DNA of 27,393 nt from Firmicutes bacterium CAG:194 (GTDB lineage: Bacteria > Bacillota > Clostridia > Lachnospirales > Lachnospiraceae). Shown here one piece after another: positions 23,051 to 27,393 of this stretch (positions within the stretch are counted from its first letter, which is position 1; every line of letters begins with the position of its first letter). The notes under the pieces were generated by a model that worked only from the letters and a program-made list of their open reading frames with translations, was not told where the DNA came from and searched no databases. The stretch lies in NCBI GenBank assembly GCA_000432915.1, contig HF995235.1:1-27393 (forward strand), given 5' to 3'. The translations under genes and the position numbers were made by a program.

Positions 23051-25255
23051 ATGAACAAACAGGCGCTGATACATCTTTTAAACACGCTGACCCTTGATGA
23101 TAAGATCACCATGATCCATGGCGCATCCATGTTCCAGACAGGTGCGGTGGCAGAAAAAAATGTTCCCGCCTTTACTTTCGATGATGGACCTATGGGGCCA
23201 AGAAAAGAATATCAAAGAGATGACTGGATCCCGATCGGCGGAAATGACGATGCAACCTCTTATCTGCCAAGCAACAGTGCTCTTGCCGCTACTTTTAACA
23301 GAAAACGCGCGCTGGAAAGCGGTACTGTTTTAGGACGTGAAGCCAGAGGGCGCGGTAAAGATATGATTCTTGCACCGGGCATCAACATCCACCGTTCTCC
23401 GCTTGGCGGCCGTAACTTTGAATATATGAGCGAAGATCCTTATCTGACAGCAGAAATTGCAGTTCCTTTTGTAGAAGGTATACAGCAAAATGATGTTTCT
23501 GCCTGTGTCAAGCATTATGCCCTTAACAACCAGGAAACAGACCGTACAGGCTACAACGCGGACGTCAGCGAACGCGCCCTGTGGGAAATCTATCTGCCTG
23601 CTTTCCGTGCCACAGTCAAAAAAGCGCACACAATGGGCATGATGGGCTCTTATAACCGCTTCCATGAAGAATACCTCTGCCACAGCCAGGAAATGATCGA
23701 TGGTATCCTGCGTCAGGAATGGGGCTTTGACGGCATTTATGTTTCCGACTGGAATGCGATCAAAGATACCGTAAAGGCCGGTAACTGTGAGATTGACATC
23801 GATATGAACGTTACCGATGATTTTGACAATTATAAAATGGCACAGCCGCTCAAGAAAGCAGTTTTAAACGGACAGGTCCAGGAAGCAGAGCTTGACAAAA
23901 AGGTGATGCACATCCTGCATGTCATGAATGAGCTTCATATGCTGGACGGCAAGCGGCAGAAAGGAAGCTACAACGATCCTTCGCATCCGGGTAAACTGCT
24001 GCAGACCGCAGAAGAATCCATGATCCTTCTGAAAAATGAAAAGAAGCTGCTGCCACTGAACCCTGAAAAGCTGAAAAAAGTCGTTGTAATAGGAGATAAT
24101 GCCGACAGAACCCATGCTGCAGGCGGTGGCAGTGCGGAGATCAAGGCACTTTATGAGATCACACCACTGATGGGGATTAAGATGTTCCTTGGCGGTAACT
24201 GTGAAGTGGTTTATGAGCCCGGTTATTATGCCTGTGTTACCGGAAATGCATGGCATGACATCACAGCCCAGAACTGTATGCTTCCGGTCAATGATTCCAT
24301 ATTCGGTCCACGCCAGGACAGACTTGTAAAAAAAGAAGAAATTGCTGCTTTAAATAAAAGCTATGAAGAACGTGCGATCGCTGCCTGCAAGGACGCAGAC
24401 GCTGTCATCTATGTCGGTGGTCTGAACCACGATTTTGATGTAGAGGACAGGGACAGATCTGATTATCATCTGCCATACGGACAGGATGCGCTGATCAAAA
24501 AGCTTTTGGCAGTCCGCCCGGATATGATCGTCACAATGGTTGCAGGTTCTCCGTTCTCCATGACAGAATGGATCGATCAGACAGATACACTGCTGCTTTC
24601 CTACTATGCAGGCATGGAAACAGGACGTGCCTTTGCAAACCTGTTATTCGGCGAAGTATCTCCAAGTGGTAAGTTGCCTACAACATATCCAAAGGAATTA
24701 TCCGACTCTCCTGCACACAGCATCGGACAGTTCGGTACTTCCACAGATGTTTCCTATGCGGAAGATGTTTATGTTGGCTACCGCTACTTCGATACGTATC
24801 AGGTCAAACCACAGTTTGCGTTCGGACACGGTCTGTCCTATGCAGCATTTACCTATAGTGATCTGCAGCTTACCGCTCATCCGCAGGAAATAACAGATCA
24901 GCTGCAGTCTCCTGATGCACTGCCTGCACTTTACACTGTTAAGTTAGCAGTAAGCAACGATTCTGATATTACAGCAAAAGAATCCGTACAGCTTTACATT
25001 GCGGCAAAAGACAGCAAGGTAAAACGCCCTGTCAAGGAGCTGCGCGGTTTTGACAAAAAAGAAATCGCAGCCCATGCAAAGGCTGCTTACACCTTTGCAC
25101 TGACTGCGGAAGCATTTTCTTATTATGATATAGAAAAGCATTGTTACATTGCACCTGCAGGCACTTATGAAATCCTGCTTGGCAGTGCAAGTGATGATAT
25201 CCGTCTTTCCCGGACGGTAACCCTTTCTGCAGATATCATGATCAGCAGAAGCTAA
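23051..25255 (+). CDS. Glycoside hydrolase family 3 beta-glucosidase
   Basis: 734 aa, no signal peptide, so cytoplasmic. It hydrolyses terminal beta-linked glucose (or similar) from short oligosaccharides or glycosides. The N-terminal GH3 barrel has DDGPMGPR, LAPGINIHRSPLGGRNFEYMSEDP in two blocks, the KH pair (K154, H155) and the nucleophile D233 in GIYVSDWNAI. The second alpha/beta domain has AEESMILLKNE, VVVIGDNADRTHAAGGGSA in part, and DVEDRDRSDYHLP, where the acid/base is expected. FGHGLSYAAFTYS leads into a C-terminal fibronectin III-like domain (about 625-715). AGGAGG is 8 nt before the ATG. Divergent from an AraC regulator. The natural substrate is not determined; beta-xylosidase is an alternative. 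Confidence 0.94.
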   Translation: MNKQALIHLLNTLTLDDKITMIHGASMFQTGAVAEKNVPAFTFDDGPMGPRKEYQRDDWIPIGGNDDATSYLPSNSALAATFNRKRALESGTVLGREARGRGKDMILAPGINIHRSPLGGRNFEYMSEDPYLTAEIAVPFVEGIQQNDVSACVKHYALNNQETDRTGYNADVSERALWEIYLPAFRATVKKAHTMGMMGSYNRFHEEYLCHSQEMIDGILRQEWGFDGIYVSDWNAIKDTVKAGNCEIDIDMNVTDDFDNYKMAQPLKKAVLNGQVQEAELDKKVMHILHVMNELHMLDGKRQKGSYNDPSHPGKLLQTAEESMILLKNEKKLLPLNPEKLKKVVVIGDNADRTHAAGGGSAEIKALYEITPLMGIKMFLGGNCEVVYEPGYYACVTGNAWHDITAQNCMLPVNDSIFGPRQDRLVKKEEIAALNKSYEERAIAACKDADAVIYVGGLNHDFDVEDRDRSDYHLPYGQDALIKKLLAVRPDMIVTMVAGSPFSMTEWIDQTDTLLLSYYAGMETGRAFANLLFGEVSPSGKLPTTYPKELSDSPAHSIGQFGTSTDVSYAEDVYVGYRYFDTYQVKPQFAFGHGLSYAAFTYSDLQLTAHPQEITDQLQSPDALPALYTVKLAVSNDSDITAKESVQLYIAAKDSKVKRPVKELRGFDKKEIAAHAKAAYTFALTAEAFSYYDIEKHCYIAPAGTYEILLGSASDDIRLSRTVTLSADIMISRS

Positions 25256-25261
25256 TCCCCT

Positions 25262-26041
25262 TTATCTGGCAGCAAGTACTGCCTGTTTCATAGAGGCTAC
25301 GTAGTCATACAGAGGCTGCGCAGCCTCTTCTTTGTATTCTGCCACGATCTTGACGATCGCGCTGCCTACGATCGCACCGTCTGCAAGTGCAGCCATCTTC
25401 TCTGCCTGCTCCGGTGTACTGATCCCGAAGCCGATCGCACACGGTACATCCGTCACAGAACGGATCTTTTCTATGATCTTTGCAAGATCTGTATGGATCT
25501 CACTGCGGACACCCGTTACACCCATGGAGGATACCACGTAAATAAAGCCGGTTGCTGCTTTTGCAATTCTTGCGATACGTTCCTCGGAAGTCGGCGAGAT
25601 CATGGAGATCACATCGACACCGTATTTCTTAGCGACCTCTTCCACTTCTTCTTTCTCCTCAAACGGAACATCCGGGGAAATAAAGCCGTTTACGGAAAGC
25701 TCCTGACATTTTGCAAAGAAAGCCTCATAGCCATAATGGAATACCGGATTGATATAAGTCATGAAAATAAGCGGAATATCGGTCTGGCTGCGGATCTGCT
25801 TTACCGCATCAAACAGTCCCTCCATCGTAAAGCCGTTTGCAAGTGCACGGATATTGGCGTTCTGGATCACAACACCTTCCGCTGTCGGATCTGAAAACGG
25901 AATACCGATCTCAATGATGTCCGCACCGGCTTTTGCCATCTGTACTACATATTCCACTGTTTTGGAAAGACATGGATCTCCTGCCGTAATAAACGGGATA
26001 AATGCCTTTGTATCTTTGAATGCGTCTGTGATCTTACTCAT
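25262..26041 (-). CDS. trpA: Tryptophan synthase alpha subunit
   Basis: 259 aa. It cleaves indole-3-glycerol phosphate to indole and glyceraldehyde-3-phosphate and passes indole to TrpB. The TIM barrel has FIPFITAGDP, the catalytic E44 (equivalent to Glu49 of Salmonella) in IEIGIPFSDP, and the phosphate-binding GFGIST and GSAIV. The second catalytic acid, Asp60 in Salmonella, is a glutamate here (E55 in TAEGVVIQ). AAGGGGGT lies 8 nt before the ATG, inside the end of trpB, with which it overlaps by 8 bp. It is the last gene of the operon, only 6 bp from the convergent GH3 stop. Confidence 0.97.
   Translation of the reverse strand: MSKITDAFKDTKAFIPFITAGDPCLSKTVEYVVQMAKAGADIIEIGIPFSDPTAEGVVIQNANIRALANGFTMEGLFDAVKQIRSQTDIPLIFMTYINPVFHYGYEAFFAKCQELSVNGFISPDVPFEEKEEVEEVAKKYGVDVISMISPTSEERIARIAKAATGFIYVVSSMGVTGVRSEIHTDLAKIIEKIRSVTDVPCAIGFGISTPEQAEKMAALADGAIVGSAIVKIVAEYKEEAAQPLYDYVASMKQAVLAAR
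25311..25328 (+). terminator. Perfect 18-bp palindrome in trpA, possible terminator for the GH3 gene
   Basis: AGAGGCT-GCGC-AGCCTCT followed on the plus strand by TCTTTGTATT. It lies about 55 nt past the GH3 stop, within codons for the trpA C-terminus, in a convergent pair with no intergenic space. The U-tract is weak and the sequence may simply reflect codon choice. Confidence 0.35.
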
Positions 26042-27218
26042 GTAAATCTACCCCCTTATATCTGGCAATCGCTGCCACGTCTTTATCACCGCGTCCTGAC
26101 AGGCAGACGATAATACTGTCATCCTTTGACATACTGCCTGCGATCTTTTTCACATGGGCAACAGCGTGGGCACTTTCAATGGCACAGATGATACCTTCCG
26201 TACGTGCCAGATATTCAAATGCTTCCACTGCCTCATCATCCGTTACCGGTACATAGACCGCACGTCCGCTGTCATGCAGATATGCATGCTCCGGTCCGAT
26301 GCCCGGATAGTCCAGCCCCGCGGAGATGGAATAAACCGGTGCGATCTGTCCCTGCTCATCCTGACAGAAATAAGATTTCATACCATGGAAAATACCGACA
26401 CTTCCCTTTGCGATCGTTGCTGCATGCTTATCGGTATCTATGCCTTTTCCCGCTGCTTCGCAGCCGATAAGCTGCACGCCTTCATCCGGAATAAAATTGT
26501 AAAACATACCGATCGCATTGCTGCCGCCACCGACGCAGGCAACTACAGCTTTTGGCAGTTTCCCTTCTTTTTCAAGGATCTGCGCTCTTGCTTCCTGACT
26601 GATCACGCTCTGGAAATCTCTGACGATCATCGGGAACGGGTGTGGCCCCATAACGGAACCGAGCACATAATGCGTATCTGAAACTCTGGTAGACCATTCA
26701 CGCATTGCTTCGTTTACCGCATCCTTCAAAGTCATCGTACCGCTTGTGACCGCATGTACCTTTGCACCTAACAGCTCCATTCTGTATACATTCAGAGCCT
26801 GTCTGTCCGTATCTTCTTTTCCCATGAAGACCTCACATTCCATACCGAATAAAGCTGCTGCCGTTGCAGTTGCAACACCATGCTGTCCTGCTCCGGTTTC
26901 TGCGATCAGTCTCGTCTTTCCCATCTTCTTTGCCAGCAGTGCCTGCCCCAGTACGTTGTTGATCTTATGCGCACCTGTATGGTTCAGATCCTCTCTCTTT
27001 AAATAAATCTTTGCACCACCCAGATCCTTTGTCATCTTTTCCGCATAATACAGAAGAGACGGTCTACCCGCATATTCTACCAAAAGTCTATGCAGTTCTT
27101 CTTGAAATGCCGGATCCTTTTTATAATATTCATACTGTTCTTCCAGATGGATCAGTTCATTCATCAGCGTTTCTGAGATATACTGTCCTCCGTATATGCC
27201 ATATCTTCCTTTTTTCAT
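26034..27218 (-). CDS. trpB: Tryptophan synthase beta subunit
   Basis: 394 aa. PLP enzyme joining indole and serine to give tryptophan. GIYGGQYISETLM is the N-terminal signature, K85 in HTGAHKINN binds PLP, E107 in LIAETGAGQHG is the catalytic glutamate, and GGGSNAIG holds the PLP phosphate. This is the standard TrpB1 type that partners TrpA. AGAGGT precedes ATG 27218, which overlaps the trpF stop (ATGA). It overlaps trpA by 8 bp, so F, B and A are translationally coupled. Confidence 0.98.
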   Translation of the reverse strand: MKKGRYGIYGGQYISETLMNELIHLEEQYEYYKKDPAFQEELHRLLVEYAGRPSLLYYAEKMTKDLGGAKIYLKREDLNHTGAHKINNVLGQALLAKKMGKTRLIAETGAGQHGVATATAAALFGMECEVFMGKEDTDRQALNVYRMELLGAKVHAVTSGTMTLKDAVNEAMREWSTRVSDTHYVLGSVMGPHPFPMIVRDFQSVISQEARAQILEKEGKLPKAVVACVGGGSNAIGMFYNFIPDEGVQLIGCEAAGKGIDTDKHAATIAKGSVGIFHGMKSYFCQDEQGQIAPVYSISAGLDYPGIGPEHAYLHDSGRAVYVPVTDDEAVEAFEYLARTEGIICAIESAHAVAHVKKIAGSMSKDDSIIVCLSGRGDKDVAAIARYKGVDLHE

Positions 27219-27393
27219 TCTGTACCTCTTTTCCTGATCGTTTCCATCAGTTTTCTTATTTTTTCCGGGTCTTTCACCCCGTCTGTCTCCACACTGCTGC
27301 TCAGATCGAGCGCATATGGTCTGAACGCTTCTGCCGCCCGTTCCATATTTTCAGGGTCGATCCCGCCTGCCAGAAAAAACGGTTTCCTGCTGA
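27215..27393 (-). CDS. trpF: Phosphoribosylanthranilate isomerase, C-terminal fragment (runs off window)
   Basis: The last 59 codons read through LAGGIDPENMERA and ALDLSSSVETDGVKDPEKI before the stop at 27215-27217. LAGGI(D/N)P.N and the DLSSSVE..G.KD block are the C-terminal phosphate-binding signatures of TrpF, which isomerises phosphoribosyl-anthranilate in tryptophan synthesis. The stop overlaps trpB by 4 bp. The N-terminal part lies outside the window. Confidence 0.93.
   Translation of the reverse strand, partial: SRKPFFLAGGIDPENMERAAEAFRPYALDLSSSVETDGVKDPEKIRKLMETIRKRGTE

Noticed and set aside
1..27393. Mobile elements, prophage, CRISPR array, tRNA or rRNA genes
   Set aside because: No transposase or integrase motifs, spaced repeat array or cloverleaf pattern were seen; the gene content is ordinary chromosomal.

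Overview
The window looks like a chromosomal segment of a low-to-mid GC Firmicute of class Clostridia, most likely a Lachnospiraceae gut anaerobe (Blautia/Coprococcus/Dorea-like; genus not resolvable by eye). Evidence: strong AGGAGG ribosome binding sites, sigma-A type promoters with 16-17 bp spacers, a clostridial NifS-NifU-MnmA cluster, a YtrA-type GntR/ABC operon, a GHKL/LytTR two-component pair and a GH3 beta-glucosidase. Most content is housekeeping. I see no phage, IS element, CRISPR array, tRNA or rRNA.

Layout. 1-66 is the start of gap (GAPDH, minus), divergent from a HisJ-type PHP phosphatase (419-1249, plus). A minus-strand sulfur operon nifS-nifU-mnmA (4077 to 1227) has a near-consensus promoter and converges on hisJ with overlapping 3' ends. 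Divergent from nifS is a MurJ/SpoVB-like flippase (plus), then class I DAHP synthase with its own promoter and a 14-bp hairpin. From 6758 to 12902 everything is on the minus strand; read in transcription order it is coaBC, an orphan KtrA-type RCK protein, a CgeB-like glycosyltransferase, a LytTR response regulator, a GHKL histidine kinase, and two tandem paralogous membrane-anchored proteins with a CxLCxDP motif. 12958-16316 is a nested GntR repressor-ABC ATPase-permease operon with a promoter and an overlapping palindromic operator. Then come argJ, an LTA-synthase-family sulfatase with an apparent C-terminal IPT/TIG-like domain, a membrane-anchored HtrA protease, and an AraC regulator/HD phosphohydrolase pair divergent from a GH3 beta-glucosidase. 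The window ends in trpF(partial)-trpB-trpA on the minus strand.

How genes work together. DAHP synthase and TrpFBA belong to aromatic amino acid/tryptophan synthesis; HisJ and ArgJ to histidine and arginine synthesis. NifS and NifU supply persulfide sulfur and scaffold clusters, and NifS probably feeds MnmA for tRNA 2-thiouridine. The GntR protein probably represses its own ABC operon. The AraC protein probably controls the divergent beta-glucosidase.

The least explained part is 6758-9752: an AgrC/AgrA-like kinase/regulator pair without AgrB/AgrD, followed by a 17-bp direct repeat with 21-bp period, a hairpin terminator and two unnamed paralogs. I read the repeat as a candidate LytTR operator driving the paralog pair. 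This is inference and the main candidate for an undescribed system here.
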